Shown: positions 8,256 to 16,498 of the stretch, piece by piece
Layout of the letters: every line of letters begins with the position of its first letter
Numbering within the stretch: the first letter of the stretch is position 1
Origin: an uncultured Alphaproteobacteria bacterium
Lineage (GTDB): Bacteria; Pseudomonadota; Alphaproteobacteria; RF32; CAG-239
Direction: 5' to 3'
NCBI GenBank assembly: GCA_944390885.1
Contig: CALXRP010000005.1
Coordinates: 1 to 64,000, forward strand
Length of the DNA: 64,000 nucleotides
Position numbers and translations under genes: made by a program
The notes under the pieces: model-generated
Told to the model about the DNA's origin: nothing
Database searches by the model: none
The model's input: only the letters and a program-made list of their open reading frames with translations

Positions 8256-10073
8256 TCAAAAATAATACCGCCAGCTGAGCAATGCCTCATCCAGATCTTT
8301 GCCATAATTTTGTTCATAGCGATATTCGGCAGCAATAGCATGACTGCGGTTGAGCGAATAAACAGCCTCGGCTTTATATCTCATCTTATCACCAAAATGA
8401 TTAGTTGCTAATACTTTTTCTGCCTCTGCAATCAGCCGCCAGTTGCCGTAATCTGCAAAAATACCGGCCGTCCACCCCAACCCGCCGATTGTATTATCGG
8501 GAAGGATAGCCCCGTATCCGGCATAAACACTGCCCAGAAAATAAAACCAGATTTCGTCATTCAGTGCCACCGTTGAACCGCCACCGACTTTAAGATTAAA
8601 GGTATATCCTTCTTTTTCCGTTCTGGGATTCATCTCCCTTTTAACATCAGCATTGATCAGATAAGAAATCGGCTTAAACATCGCATCAATCGGCGACAAA
8701 GACTTAATCCCGACCAAATCAAACTGCTGTAACACCGTTTTGTCGGAATTATCATAATGTCGAAACGTTGTGTTCAAAAAATTTATCTCTGCACCGCGCA
8801 AAAAACCGTAATTGTCATCGGTAAGCGAATGATAAGCCGGCCGGTAGCTGATTTCTTGAAAAGCCTCACCATTCCGAAAACCGGCTCCTAAAGTTGCACG
8901 CATGGCATCATGGGTAAACAACGGATTATTCCCGTCTTTTAATTCTTCCATATCCCCGTTTTCCGCAATCTTATTCCGCGCCAGCAAAGCCTTAAAACTA
9001 CGCTGCCGATAATCGGCAAGTTCAAGTTCATGCGCAACATATTGATATTGCACATATTGATAGGCCGTTTCCAAAACATCAGCTTTTGCCGCATTGTCAT
9101 CCACACCGGACAAAGTCCAGTCCTGATTTTTAATAGCCGCCAAATAAGCCTCTTTTTCTTTGTCATTCATCTGTTTATAACGATGCCTGATCTTTGCCTG
9201 ACGCGACGGACGATAATTTATGCTTTTCACCAACCCCGGACGAGAATACACGGCCTTTATGGTATCCAGCGGAATTGTCTGAACCGGAAACGCATCTGCC
9301 AGTTTCAGGCTCGGCCGGACGGCATCTAAAGTTTCCATCAGCATATAAGAACAATTGCGGGTAAAAAAATAATACCGGCTCTGAGCATGTCCGACTTCCC
9401 ACAAATGCGCCACAAACAAATCCAGCTCTTCCGGCGTCAAATCCAGATTAAGTTCCCAGATATCACGATTTTCAATATTGTTATAAGTATTGATAACATC
9501 ATAATAAGGTTTGACCGTAAAACCACCGTAATATCCGCCGGTCAAACCAAGCACCGCAAACAAAACACTATTTTCCATTCCTTCGGTAAATGCACCGTAA
9601 TTTGCACCATGCGCCAACAGTTGGGTTCCTTTACGCGCCGTATCGATTCGCAAAAGCGTGTGCCCGAACAAAGAAGACGGATTATTCATATAAGCATCGG
9701 TAAACAATAGTGTAACACCAGACGGCTGCAAATCTTTTTGAAATTGCTCAAACTCCTTGCACTTGGGAAAATCCGCCGTAGTCAGGCCATACTTTTTCAA
9801 ATACAAATAACGCCCCGGGAAAAGGCAGCGTTTTTCATCTTTACTGTCAAACAAAGCACGCGTAGCCGCCAGCTCGCTCTCCGGATTAATCTTACCATCC
9901 GGTGCCAAAAAGAAATTGTCGGAATCAATCGTGCTCTCATACTGCCTGCTTCCCTGCGGACGATAATGCCCGAGTGCCAACCATTCCGGAGAATATGCGG
10001 GACTTTCCGCGGCACAAACATCAACAACCGCGGCACAACAAGCCCAAACACAAAAAAGCCATTTTCTAAACAT
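8256..10073 (-). CDS. Exported DUF4105 (Lnb-like) protein with C-terminal beta-barrel-like region
   Basis: 605 residues with a signal peptide (MFRKWLFCVWACCAAVVDVCAAE). Two DUF4105 hallmarks are visible: PSSLFGHTLLRI with His138 and FTRNCSYML with Cys241; in the Lnb lipoprotein acyltransferase of Gram-positives the equivalent His and Cys are catalytic. From about residue 380 the sequence becomes amphipathic strands with alternating Tyr/Gly and ends in WRYYF, an aromatic terminus typical of outer-membrane beta-barrels. It is therefore probably a periplasmic or outer-membrane protein; an acyltransferase or peptidase role is inferred from the family. Monocistronic, minus strand, ending at the terminator near 8204-8235. 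Confidence 0.8.
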   Translation of the reverse strand: MFRKWLFCVWACCAAVVDVCAAESPAYSPEWLALGHYRPQGSRQYESTIDSDNFFLAPDGKINPESELAATRALFDSKDEKRCLFPGRYLYLKKYGLTTADFPKCKEFEQFQKDLQPSGVTLLFTDAYMNNPSSLFGHTLLRIDTARKGTQLLAHGANYGAFTEGMENSVLFAVLGLTGGYYGGFTVKPYYDVINTYNNIENRDIWELNLDLTPEELDLFVAHLWEVGHAQSRYYFFTRNCSYMLMETLDAVRPSLKLADAFPVQTIPLDTIKAVYSRPGLVKSINYRPSRQAKIRHRYKQMNDKEKEAYLAAIKNQDWTLSGVDDNAAKADVLETAYQYVQYQYVAHELELADYRQRSFKALLARNKIAENGDMEELKDGNNPLFTHDAMRATLGAGFRNGEAFQEISYRPAYHSLTDDNYGFLRGAEINFLNTTFRHYDNSDKTVLQQFDLVGIKSLSPIDAMFKPISYLINADVKREMNPRTEKEGYTFNLKVGGGSTVALNDEIWFYFLGSVYAGYGAILPDNTIGGLGWTAGIFADYGNWRLIAEAEKVLATNHFGDKMRYKAEAVYSLNRSHAIAAEYRYEQNYGKDLDEALLSWRYYF

Positions 10074-10137
10074 TATAAAAAAAATAAAGCGGCTTCCCGG
10101 ATTCTTGGTACCGAAAAACCGCTTACACTTTCAAAAA

Positions 10138-10599
10138 TCAGGCGTTTTGAACCAATTCCAACAGGTTCAGAGTAACCTGAACAGCATCGGCATTCTCATC
10201 AGCAAACAAATAAGCAAAATTTGTTTTTGAAATTTCACCGAGTTTTTCGCTATCCATATTCAGAATACCGGCCAGAGTATCAATGGTTTCGCCGCGGCCG
10301 GCAGCTGCATCCATTGCATATTGCTCCATATTATTTTCCAAAAAAGCCAGAGTCATTCTACCTGTTCCGCCGGTAACACGCCCGTTCGGATCACAGCCGG
10401 AAGTACCGAACGTAATACCGAAAGTCTGAGTGCCGAAAGACCCATTGGTCGTAGCAGCCAAAACCTGCGGTCCGATACCGCTTTGTCCGCGCCAGGCCAT
10501 AGACCCCAATCCGCACCCGGTACTGTCAACGGCACCGGCATTGGAAGCTGCCATCATTGCTCCGCTCAGAAACATAGCGGCCAAATACAATTTTTTCAT
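10138..10599 (-). CDS. Exported DUF3015 family protein
   Basis: 153 residues from an ATG at 10599 preceded by GGAGG at 5 nt; a GTG two codons further upstream is less likely. Signal peptide MKKLYLAAMFLSGAMMAASNAGA. The mature part has the DUF3015 pattern GCGLGSMAWRGQSG, two conserved cysteines (GCG and SGCDP), an Asn-rich central segment (NNMEQYAMDAAAGRGETIDTLAGIL) and a helical end. DUF3015 proteins are small periplasmic proteins of Gram-negatives without established function. Transcribed away from greA. Confidence 0.85.
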   Translation of the reverse strand: MKKLYLAAMFLSGAMMAASNAGAVDSTGCGLGSMAWRGQSGIGPQVLAATTNGSFGTQTFGITFGTSGCDPNGRVTGGTGRMTLAFLENNMEQYAMDAAAGRGETIDTLAGILNMDSEKLGEISKTNFAYLFADENADAVQVTLNLLELVQNA

Positions 10600-10695
10600 A
10601 AACACCTCCAGTTAAAAAGTTACTCCTAAATTTTTAACACAAATAAAGCTTTTGTATAGCACAAAATTCAATTTATGCCTCCTCAAAAATTTCAC

Positions 10696-10723
10696 TTGAA
10701 AATCTCAAATTTTATGTTATAGT
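10696..10723 (+). promoter_or_regulatory. Sigma-70-like promoter for greA
   Basis: TTGAAA (10696-10701), 16-nt spacer, TATAGT (10718-10723), about 85 nt before the greA start. Confidence 0.7.
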
Positions 10724-10808
10724 GATAAAAATTAATTTATGGCAGGCTGTGATAAGTTTATTCTTATCGCAGTCTATTATTTGTAACCAGTAAAAAGAGG
10801 TGGATGAA

Positions 10809-11282
10809 ATGGAAAAATTCCCTTTAACCAAACAAGGATACATTGCTCTTGAGGAAGAGTTGAAACATCTCAAAGGCGTTGACCGCCCGAATATCATTGC
10901 GGCGATTGCAGAAGCGCGTTCTCATGGCGATCTGTCTGAAAACGCCGAATATTCGGCCGCTAAAGAGAAGCAAAGTTTCATTGAAGGCCGCATTCAGGAT
11001 CTTGAAGCCGTTTTGAGCCGCGCTCAGGTTATTGACGTTGCTAACACCAAATCCGATGTCATTCGCTTTGGCGCTACTGTACAAGTAGTTGACGAAGATA
11101 ATGATAACGAAAAAACCTATCAGATTGTCGGAGATTATGAAGCAGATATTGAAAAAAATAAAATTTCGCTTTCTTCTCCCCTGGCTAAAGCTTTGATCGG
11201 CAAAGAAGTCGGCGATGTTGCCGAATATGTTGCTCCGGGCGGCAAAAAATCTTTTGAGATTTTGGAAATCAAATATATTTAA
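10809..11282 (+). CDS. greA: Transcription elongation factor GreA
   Basis: Rescues backtracked RNA polymerase by stimulating cleavage of the 3' end of the transcript. 157 residues, the usual length. The N-terminal coiled coil holds the tip motif [16 protein letters not shown] with the essential acidic residues Asp and Glu; the C-terminal FKBP-like domain ends in FEILEIKY. The ATG at 10809 is chosen because AAGAGG lies 8 nt before it; a GTG at 10800 falls in the ribosome binding site. Single gene with its own promoter and a strong terminator. Confidence 0.95.
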   Translation: MEKFPLTKQGYIALEEELKHLKGVDRPNIIAAIAEARSHGDLSENAEYSAAKEKQSFIEGRIQDLEAVLSRAQVIDVANTKSDVIRFGATVQVVDEDNDNEKTYQIVGDYEADIEKNKISLSSPLAKALIGKEVGDVAEYVAPGGKKSFEILEIKYI

Positions 11283-11305
11283 AAAAACAAAATCAGACTT
11301 ATATC

Positions 11306-11342
11306 AAAGCCGGTATCACGAAAGATACCGGCTTTAATTTTT
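11306..11342 (+). terminator. Intrinsic terminator after greA
   Basis: 12-bp perfect stem AAAGCCGGTATC/GATACCGGCTTT, six-base loop, then AATTTTTC. Confidence 0.9.
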
Positions 11343-11358
11343 CAAAGGAGCAAATAAA

Positions 11359-11514
11359 ATGAAAAATCAAAATTCATCCCGCTGCAACTGCCTGCAAAAA
11401 GAACAAAATATAGAAATAAAAACCCCTGAAACCCATATCAAAAAAGAAACAACCTGTTATTGCACGCCCCAAGAATGCGATTGCAGCATAACCCGTGAAG
11501 AAATTGAAAACTAG
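11359..11514 (+). CDS. 51-residue Cys-rich peptide
   Basis: ATG preceded by AAAGGAG at 8 nt. The peptide has six cysteines in clustered pairs, RCNC near the N-terminus and CYCTPQECDC near the C-terminus, with a Lys/Glu-rich linker and no signal peptide. The clustered CxC spacing suggests a cytosolic metal-binding or redox role, but no family is recognised. It is followed 17 nt later by a second tiny gene of the same style, so the two are likely an operon. The coding signal rests on the good ribosome binding site and the matched pair. Confidence 0.55.
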   Translation: MKNQNSSRCNCLQKEQNIEIKTPETHIKKETTCYCTPQECDCSITREEIEN

Positions 11515-11531
11515 CAAAATAAGGACAAACC

Positions 11532-11696
11532 ATGAACAACAACAAAATAAAAAAATGCCAATATGTTTTAGACTATAATAACAAATGTGATTGCAGAGAA
11601 GACGACAATTGCGGCTGTACTTATCCCAATAATCTGCCGCAAGACTTCAAGCAGGAATGTAACAACAAAACAGATTGCCCTCAGCCCAGACAATAA
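11532..11696 (+). CDS. 54-residue Cys-rich peptide
   Basis: Starts ATGAACAAC after AAGGAC; ends TAA at 11694-11696. Seven cysteines: one near the N-terminus, a CDCREDDNCGC cluster in the middle, and two more before the end. Asn-rich and acidic with no signal peptide. The middle cluster resembles the CDC/CGC pattern of the upstream peptide and of the membrane-anchored protein at 15538-15825, hinting at a lineage-specific small metal- or thiol-binding family. Function unknown. Confidence 0.55.
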   Translation: MNNNKIKKCQYVLDYNNKCDCREDDNCGCTYPNNLPQDFKQECNNKTDCPQPRQ

Positions 11697-11794
11697 TTCT
11701 TCGGCCTAAAAAAACAAAAACGACACATTTCCGTTTTAGCTTGCAAAAAACAAATAATTCCGTTATCTAAAGAAAAAAATGAACGGAGAAAATT

Positions 11795-12739
11795 ATGGCA
11801 CAATACAAAACGTCTGTCCTTATCATCGGTTCCGGCCCTGCCGGTTATACTGCCGGAATATACGCCGCCCGAGCCGGCTTAAAACCGCTCATCGTTTCCG
11901 GAGAACAAATCGGCGGACAACTGACCATTACCACAGATGTTGAAAACTACCCGGGTTTTCCGGAACCGATAAACGGCGGAGAACTGATGGAACGGATGAA
12001 ACAGCAGGCACTCAATTTAGGCGTAGAATTTGTTGAAGACAAAATCATTGAGGTCGACTTCCAACAACACCCGTTCAACTGCAATTCCGAAAATAACAAT
12101 CTTTTCACGGCCGATACCATCATTATCGCAACCGGAGCCTCGGCCCGGTGGCTCGGATTGGAAAGCGAACAAAAATTTTTGGGCTTTGGCGTATCCGGTT
12201 GTGCTACTTGTGACGGATTTTTTTATCGTGGCAAAGATGTTGCCATTGTCGGCGGCGGAAATACAGCGGCAGAAGAAGCTTTGTATCTGACCAACTTTGC
12301 CAGATCCGTAACCCTCATTCACCGGCGGGACACCTTGCGAGCAGACAAGACAATGCAGCAACGCGTTTTCAACAATCCCAAAATTGCCATAGAATGGAAC
12401 AGTGTTGTTGAAGAAATTATCGGAACGGAAACCCCTAAAGCCGTTACGGGCTTAAGACTAAAAAACATCAAAGATGACAGTACCAAAGAATTAAAAATCG
12501 ACGGCATTTTTATCGCCATCGGACACCACCCGAATACGGAAATTTTTCAAAACCATTTGGAACTGGACAATAACGGCTATATCATCACCCGTCCCGGCAC
12601 CTGCCAAACCGGAATCGATGGTGTTTTTGCTGCCGGCGATGTCAAAGCACCGGAGTTTCGACAAGCTGTTATCGCTGCCGGTTCCGGCTGTATTGCTGCC
12701 TTGGAAGCGGAACGCTGGCTGAACAGCCGACATGATTAA
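11795..12739 (+). CDS. trxB: Thioredoxin-disulfide reductase
   Basis: NADPH-dependent flavoprotein that reduces thioredoxin in the cytosol. 314 residues, normal for the low-molecular-weight type. FAD-binding GSGPAGYTAGIYAARAG (about 12-28), redox-active CATC (Cys136-Cys139), NADPH-binding GGGNTAAEEA, and C-terminal GVFAAGDV with EFRQAVIAAGSGCIAAL. CGGAG lies 8 nt before the ATG. Appears monocistronic. Confidence 0.96.
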   Translation: MAQYKTSVLIIGSGPAGYTAGIYAARAGLKPLIVSGEQIGGQLTITTDVENYPGFPEPINGGELMERMKQQALNLGVEFVEDKIIEVDFQQHPFNCNSENNNLFTADTIIIATGASARWLGLESEQKFLGFGVSGCATCDGFFYRGKDVAIVGGGNTAAEEALYLTNFARSVTLIHRRDTLRADKTMQQRVFNNPKIAIEWNSVVEEIIGTETPKAVTGLRLKNIKDDSTKELKIDGIFIAIGHHPNTEIFQNHLELDNNGYIITRPGTCQTGIDGVFAAGDVKAPEFRQAVIAAGSGCIAALEAERWLNSRHD

Positions 12740-12872
12740 GATAACGACTCCGATTCTGTATCTTTTTTAAAACTATTAACTTTCCATAATGCAAAACACA
12801 ACTAAAAAGCATTAAATTTATATTTTTTTATCACCAAAAACATAAAAAAAGCACTCTTTTATAAAAAGAGGA

Positions 12873-12901
12873 TTGCCTTTATTGCGTTTTTTGTCTATAC
12901 T
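12873..12901 (+). promoter_or_regulatory. Promoter of the 12.9-kb hypothetical gene
   Basis: TTGCCT (12873-12878), 17-nt spacer, TATACT (12896-12901). It predicts a leader of about 28 nt, AT-only in its last part, with no Shine-Dalgarno sequence. Confidence 0.6.
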
Positions 12902-12935
12902 ACAAACGATACTTAATTTTTAATCTTATATAATT

Positions 12936-13292
12936 ATGGCAAATAATAGCAATTTAGAGAATGTAAAACAGAGTAGCAACACTAATCAGTTCAGCCATGC
13001 TGATCTGAAAAAGTACAAAAACAAAATTGAAAACAAGGAAGAAATCCGTAACAAAGAAATTAAAAGATTTCTTTCCGCTGACTTGGACGACCTTTCCGAG
13101 GTTGATAAAAAGAAAATAATCGCCCTTTTGAGCAAAAAGAACGACTACTCCAAATCGGCAGTTTCGTACAACTTACTGATGTGCAGGATTGCACAATCAC
13201 ACAATGAATCCCTGAAAACAAAAGCCTTGCTTTTTGCTAAGAGAAACGGGATCGAAGCATTATTAAAAGCCTCTGTTGATGCCGAGGCCTAA
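12936..13292 (+). CDS. Small charged helical protein, no Shine-Dalgarno
   Basis: 118 residues, Asn/Ser-rich at the N-terminus, then a Lys/Glu-rich helical body (KKYKNKIENKEEIRNKEIKRFLSADLDDLSEVDKK). No signal peptide, membrane segment or recognised domain. The ATG sits in TATAATTATG with no purine-rich ribosome site, unlike the housekeeping genes here. First of four unknown genes sharing this style; a good promoter lies 35 nt upstream. Could be a secreted effector or a defence protein; neither can be shown. Confidence 0.65.
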   Translation: MANNSNLENVKQSSNTNQFSHADLKKYKNKIENKEEIRNKEIKRFLSADLDDLSEVDKKKIIALLSKKNDYSKSAVSYNLLMCRIAQSHNESLKTKALLFAKRNGIEALLKASVDAEA

Positions 13293-13326
13293 AAAAAATT
13301 ATTAATTAATTAAAAATATTATTAAA

Positions 13327-13971
13327 ATGCAGAAAAAAGAAAAGACTATGGTTACTACTGTGACCATAAAAAATTTGGCCCAAGAAGAACACGCAAAAAA
13401 GCTCAGAGAAAAGGCTAAAAAAAGACAAGCAAAAATCGACGCGAGTCCTTATGCTTGTAGTGAAAATGCTGAGAAGGTGGCTCGAGAAGCTTCCAAAAGG
13501 CAAATAGAAGATTTTGCCGCAAATGTGTTAAGAGCCAGAAGAAAAGAGTACATTTTTTCAAAGATGACACCGGAAGACGAGGCAAAAATGCGTCTGACGG
13601 AAGAGGAAAGAAAAACGCTGAAAGAAATTCTCACCCATGAGAATTATTGTGCTTTTCCGTATCCGATCAAAAACATCCTCATTGAGGGTTTTAAACATCC
13701 GGAAGCGGAAATTCGGCACGCAGTACGTGACTTTGCCTCAGAAGAGTTCAAACAGGAAGATTCACCCATTATTGGACTTGATCTCTGGATTGACCTCCTA
13801 TCGAGAGAATATGTCTCTGACACAGGTTTCGCATTTTTGCGGGATCACGTAAAAACGTTGAAAAAGTATTCCGGACGCGTTCTTTACAAATACATCAAAA
13901 ATGTAAAGGATCGCAATCATAGCCCGGAATCGGAGGAACTCTACCAAGAAGTTCTTTCCCTATACAAATAG
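13327..13971 (+). CDS. Helical protein, HEAT-like central region, unknown function
   Basis: 214 residues. The N-terminal ~90 are a long, very charged probable coiled coil (EEHAKKLREKAKKRQAKI). Residues ~105-200 look like stacked amphipathic helices (NILIEGFKHPEAEIRHAVRD, then DLWIDLLSREYV), loosely like HEAT repeats; this is a visual impression. The upstream sequence is pure A/T with no Shine-Dalgarno. 34 nt after the previous gene; probably the same transcript, which ends at the terminator at 13978. No recognised family. Confidence 0.65.
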   Translation: MQKKEKTMVTTVTIKNLAQEEHAKKLREKAKKRQAKIDASPYACSENAEKVAREASKRQIEDFAANVLRARRKEYIFSKMTPEDEAKMRLTEEERKTLKEILTHENYCAFPYPIKNILIEGFKHPEAEIRHAVRDFASEEFKQEDSPIIGLDLWIDLLSREYVSDTGFAFLRDHVKTLKKYSGRVLYKYIKNVKDRNHSPESEELYQEVLSLYK

Positions 13972-13977
13972 TCTGTT

Positions 13978-14021
13978 GTTTCCCCTCTTGAGCCCGTGCT
14001 CCTGAGGGGAAACCTTTTTTT
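13978..14021 (+). terminator. Two-tier intrinsic terminator
   Basis: Outer stem TTTCCCCTC/GAGGGGAAA with an inner GAGC/GCTC hairpin, followed by CC and T7. Confidence 0.85.
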
Positions 14022-14043
14022 CACCGATAAAAACACAAAAATT

Positions 14044-14364
14044 ATGAACCCGTCTATTATCAACAATTTTTCTGCCCGGCTGAATGCTCCGGAAAACAAA
14101 GGTCTTCAACAAGCGTTATCTCAAAATGTCGACAAGGAAAAAACACTGTCCAAAATAAACCTTTATACATTGGAACAAGTCTTTGCCGCCGAACCGTTAG
14201 ATAAAAAATGGCTGAATATATTGTTTTCCATACCTGACCAATCATTTATCCTGAAAATTCTGGGAAAATATAATTGGCAAATTCGCAAGGCACAATTACA
14301 AACCGTTTGTTATCGTTATCTGAAAAAGATAAAACAAGATTATCTCGCACTTCTTTTTCTGTAA
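14044..14364 (+). CDS. 106-residue protein of unknown function
   Basis: Start at ATG 14044 (MNPSIINNF); an upstream CTG would lie inside the terminator and is rejected. Mostly helical, with Leu-rich segments (LYTLEQVFAAEPLDKKWLNIL, FILKILGKYNW) and a basic C-terminal half. As in its neighbours the start context is AAATTATG without a Shine-Dalgarno sequence. It has its own strong terminator, so the cluster is built of separately terminated units. No recognised domain. Confidence 0.55.
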   Translation: MNPSIINNFSARLNAPENKGLQQALSQNVDKEKTLSKINLYTLEQVFAAEPLDKKWLNILFSIPDQSFILKILGKYNWQIRKAQLQTVCYRYLKKIKQDYLALLFL

Positions 14365-14367
14365 AAA

Positions 14368-14407
14368 ACATCGCTTAAGTCCAACAGGCTTAAGCGGTGT
14401 TTTTTTA
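14368..14407 (+). terminator. Intrinsic terminator
   Basis: 12-bp stem ACATCGCTTAAG/CTTAAGCGGTGT (one G-T pair), nine-base loop, T7. Confidence 0.9.
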
Positions 14408-14422
14408 TCTGGCAAAAAATCC

Positions 14423-14451
14423 TTGCCCTTTTCCCCTTAAAATGATATTCT
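14423..14451 (+). promoter_or_regulatory. Promoter of the 14.5-kb hypothetical gene
   Basis: TTGCCC (14423-14428), 17-nt spacer, TATTCT (14446-14451); very like the promoter at 12873. The leader of about 45 nt is AT-rich and ends ATAATTATG. Confidence 0.55.
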
Positions 14452-14501
14452 CCGTTTCAAACAATATATTATTATAGTTTAACAATTAATACTGCATAAT
14501 T

Positions 14502-15485
14502 ATGACAAACAAAAGAAATTTATCGGCAAAGGAAAAACCAATATTTTCCAACATGGAAAGAGCAAGCAGAAAACTTGTCTATCTGGAATTGGCCGAAGAT
14601 AGAGACTTCTCTGAAGTAATGAAAAAATATTGCGATATTATTGCCTTTGAGAAAAGAATAAAAAAACAATGGGATAAAAATTTACTCCGAGAGTTGTCCT
14701 CTTCCAAATTCGACGGTTATATTTTTTCACTTTGCCTGAAAATCCAAACCAAAATTGACATACCGCACCATAAAAAGGGAAAGCGTGTCAAACAGGTCTA
14801 CCCTCGGGCTCTCAAATATCGTGATCGTCTGAAATTTCAAGGCACTCCGAGCCGCAATGCCGAATTGTTCTGCCAAATCTGCAAAGATTACCTGCAGCGC
14901 AAGGAAGATTTTAACAAACGGCTTTCCGAGTTAATGGCAAAAGATGTACCGACTAAGGAAATTATTTACCGTTTAACGGAATTATACGCTGAGGAAGATG
15001 CCAAAAAGGACGCCAAAAAGTTTCTGATTTATGCGCTTCAATACACAAAGCATGGCTTCAAAAACAAACAACCTGTTGCCCCTGCTCTGATAGAAACCGC
15101 GCTTGACCAAAACTTTATTTCAACGCCTGATATTTTTGAAGAACAAATTGACGTCATTTGCCAAACTTACGACGCTTATAAAGACCATACCACGGCCATT
15201 GAAGTCAAAAAAATTTGTTATGAATTTATTGAAAAAGCCTTTTTAAAATATAAAAAGGTCGATGCCCGTCTGATAAATTTCTTGTTCTTAGGTGACTGGA
15301 TAAGCGTGGAAACCAGCAACCTGCTGTGCCGTGCTTTTAAAATCATCAAAGAACGCGAATTAAACTTCTTTGTTTTTGAAACAATTAAAAAACTTTATAA
15401 CAAAATAGAGTTTTCTCAAGAAGAATACCTTTCAGAATCAGAAAAGTTAATTTGCACCTTGTATGAAATTTTCAAACCCGTTTAA
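14502..15485 (+). CDS. 327-residue helical protein of unknown function, no Shine-Dalgarno
   Basis: A soluble, Lys-rich all-helical protein without signal peptide. The middle holds EEDAKKDAKKFLIYALQYTKHGF and a series of ~35-residue helical pairs toward the C-terminus (ALIETALDQNFISTPDIFEEQIDVIC; FIEKAFLKYKKVDARLINFLFLGDWI), suggesting an alpha-solenoid. Start context ATAATTATG matches the gene at 12936. It has its own promoter and a terminator directly after the stop. No sequence family recognised; the four genes from 12.9 to 15.5 kb form a self-similar accessory block. Confidence 0.65.
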   Translation: MTNKRNLSAKEKPIFSNMERASRKLVYLELAEDRDFSEVMKKYCDIIAFEKRIKKQWDKNLLRELSSSKFDGYIFSLCLKIQTKIDIPHHKKGKRVKQVYPRALKYRDRLKFQGTPSRNAELFCQICKDYLQRKEDFNKRLSELMAKDVPTKEIIYRLTELYAEEDAKKDAKKFLIYALQYTKHGFKNKQPVAPALIETALDQNFISTPDIFEEQIDVICQTYDAYKDHTTAIEVKKICYEFIEKAFLKYKKVDARLINFLFLGDWISVETSNLLCRAFKIIKERELNFFVFETIKKLYNKIEFSQEEYLSESEKLICTLYEIFKPV

Positions 15486-15521
15486 AAAATCCCTGCCTTT
15501 TTCCATCGGCAGGGATTTTTT
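15485..15521. terminator. Bidirectional intrinsic terminator
   Basis: Stem AAAAATCCCTGCC/GGCAGGGATTTTT with a ten-base loop between two convergent genes; A run on one side and T run on the other serve both strands. Confidence 0.85.
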
Positions 15522-15537
15522 ATTACAAAAACAAAAG

Positions 15538-15825
15538 CTATTCAGAAACAATTGTTTCATCCTCATCACTGGTCAATTCAGGATGTTCCTCAACAACTTC
15601 CTCAGCGCTGTTCTCAGCATCAATATTACAACCGCAAGCTACCATTTTGTCTAAGCAAGCCTGATCTCCCTCTTCACATCCTCTTTCAACATTACAATCG
15701 CAATCTTCAACCAGCGCCACACTATTCTCTTGATTTTCAGCCTGCTGACGCAAAACCTCCTTCAAAAAGCTCCCGGCCACCATCAAAACAACAACCGTCA
15801 ATACAATAAAAAACAATTTTTTCAT
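15538..15825 (-). CDS. Membrane-anchored small Cys-rich acidic protein
   Basis: 95 residues. One N-terminal hydrophobic segment (FFIVLTVVVLMVAGSFL, about 5-21) acts as an anchor or uncleaved signal. The rest is very acidic and contains eight residues of a CDC ... CGC cluster (DCDCNVERGC, ACLDKMVACGC). It is likely periplasmic and tethered. The CxC pattern recalls the tiny cytosolic peptides at 11359 and 11532. Ends at the shared terminator. No family recognised. Confidence 0.65.
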   Translation of the reverse strand: MKKLFFIVLTVVVLMVAGSFLKEVLRQQAENQENSVALVEDCDCNVERGCEEGDQACLDKMVACGCNIDAENSAEEVVEEHPELTSDEDETIVSE

Positions 15826-15946
15826 CTGTTCAACCCTTCAATTATAAAAAATAAGATATACAAGGAATATTGCCAACACGCTCCTTTGTCAATATCAAAC
15901 AGAAAAATTCATTTAAATTTTTAGTGAAACATTAATAAAAATATGC

Positions 15947-15952
15947 TATAAT
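15947..15952 (+). promoter_or_regulatory. Extended -10 promoter element
   Basis: TGCTATAAT, an extended -10 (TG at 15944-15945), about 30 nt before the small motility-like gene. No good -35 is seen. Confidence 0.5.
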
Positions 15953-15984
15953 TAATTTCAGTATAGAAAAGAAAGGATTTTGCC

Positions 15985-16161
15985 ATGGCAGAACTCGGAG
16001 CAATCAGTTCATATATTTTGAGCGTACAGCAAATGCAAATGAGCCTGATAAAAAATGCTGTCGAAATGCAGCAGCAGGTTATGGAAACATTGCTGGGCGA
16101 TTCCGCCGCCGTTGTTCCTCCGTCGGAAAACCTCGGCCATAATATTGATATTTCAATCTAA
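15985..16161 (+). CDS. YjfB-like small putative motility protein
   Basis: 58 residues, start ATG after GAAAGGA. The pattern SSYILSVQQMQMSLIKNAVEMQQQVMETLLGD matches the small YjfB family (helical, Met/Gln-rich, often near motility genes in firmicutes and proteobacteria). Resemblance is judged by eye on a short protein. No signal peptide. The stop overlaps the stop of the convergent membrane gene by four bases. Flagellar genes lie 4 kb downstream. Confidence 0.6.
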   Translation: MAELGAISSYILSVQQMQMSLIKNAVEMQQQVMETLLGDSAAVVPPSENLGHNIDISI

Positions 16162-16478
16162 AACGCCAGCAGCTCAATAAAAGCAATTGTCAACGCACTC
16201 GAAAAAACAAATTTGAATGCGGAAAAAACGGTATTGCCGAACATTGCACCTTTATCCAGCGTATCTCCGCCATCTTTATAAATTTTATGAAAAACAAAAT
16301 TATAAGCTGCTGCCAGCAACAAAGCCAGCAGATAAAAGTGATAATTCTTATAAACCTGTTCCAGCATTTGTTCATAAGTCATCTTAATCTCAAACAAAAT
16401 GCCAAAAAAAATCCCCAGCAAAATCATCGGATTAAAAATTGCACCCGATGTAAATAATGCAACAATTCCCTTTATCAT
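16158..16478 (-). CDS. Small integral membrane protein
   Basis: 106 residues from ATG 16478; a TTG at 16517 would add 13 residues but would overlap the upstream gene. Three to four hydrophobic segments: IVALFTSGAIFNPMILLGIFFGILF, YHFYLLALLLAAAYNFVF and TVFSAFKFVFSSALTIAFIELLAF. A soluble loop with MTYEQMLEQVYKN lies between. No recognised family. Probably co-transcribed with the small gene just upstream. Confidence 0.65.
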   Translation of the reverse strand: MIKGIVALFTSGAIFNPMILLGIFFGILFEIKMTYEQMLEQVYKNYHFYLLALLLAAAYNFVFHKIYKDGGDTLDKGAMFGNTVFSAFKFVFSSALTIAFIELLAF

Positions 16479-16498
16479 ATCAAAAAAATCTCTGCCAG

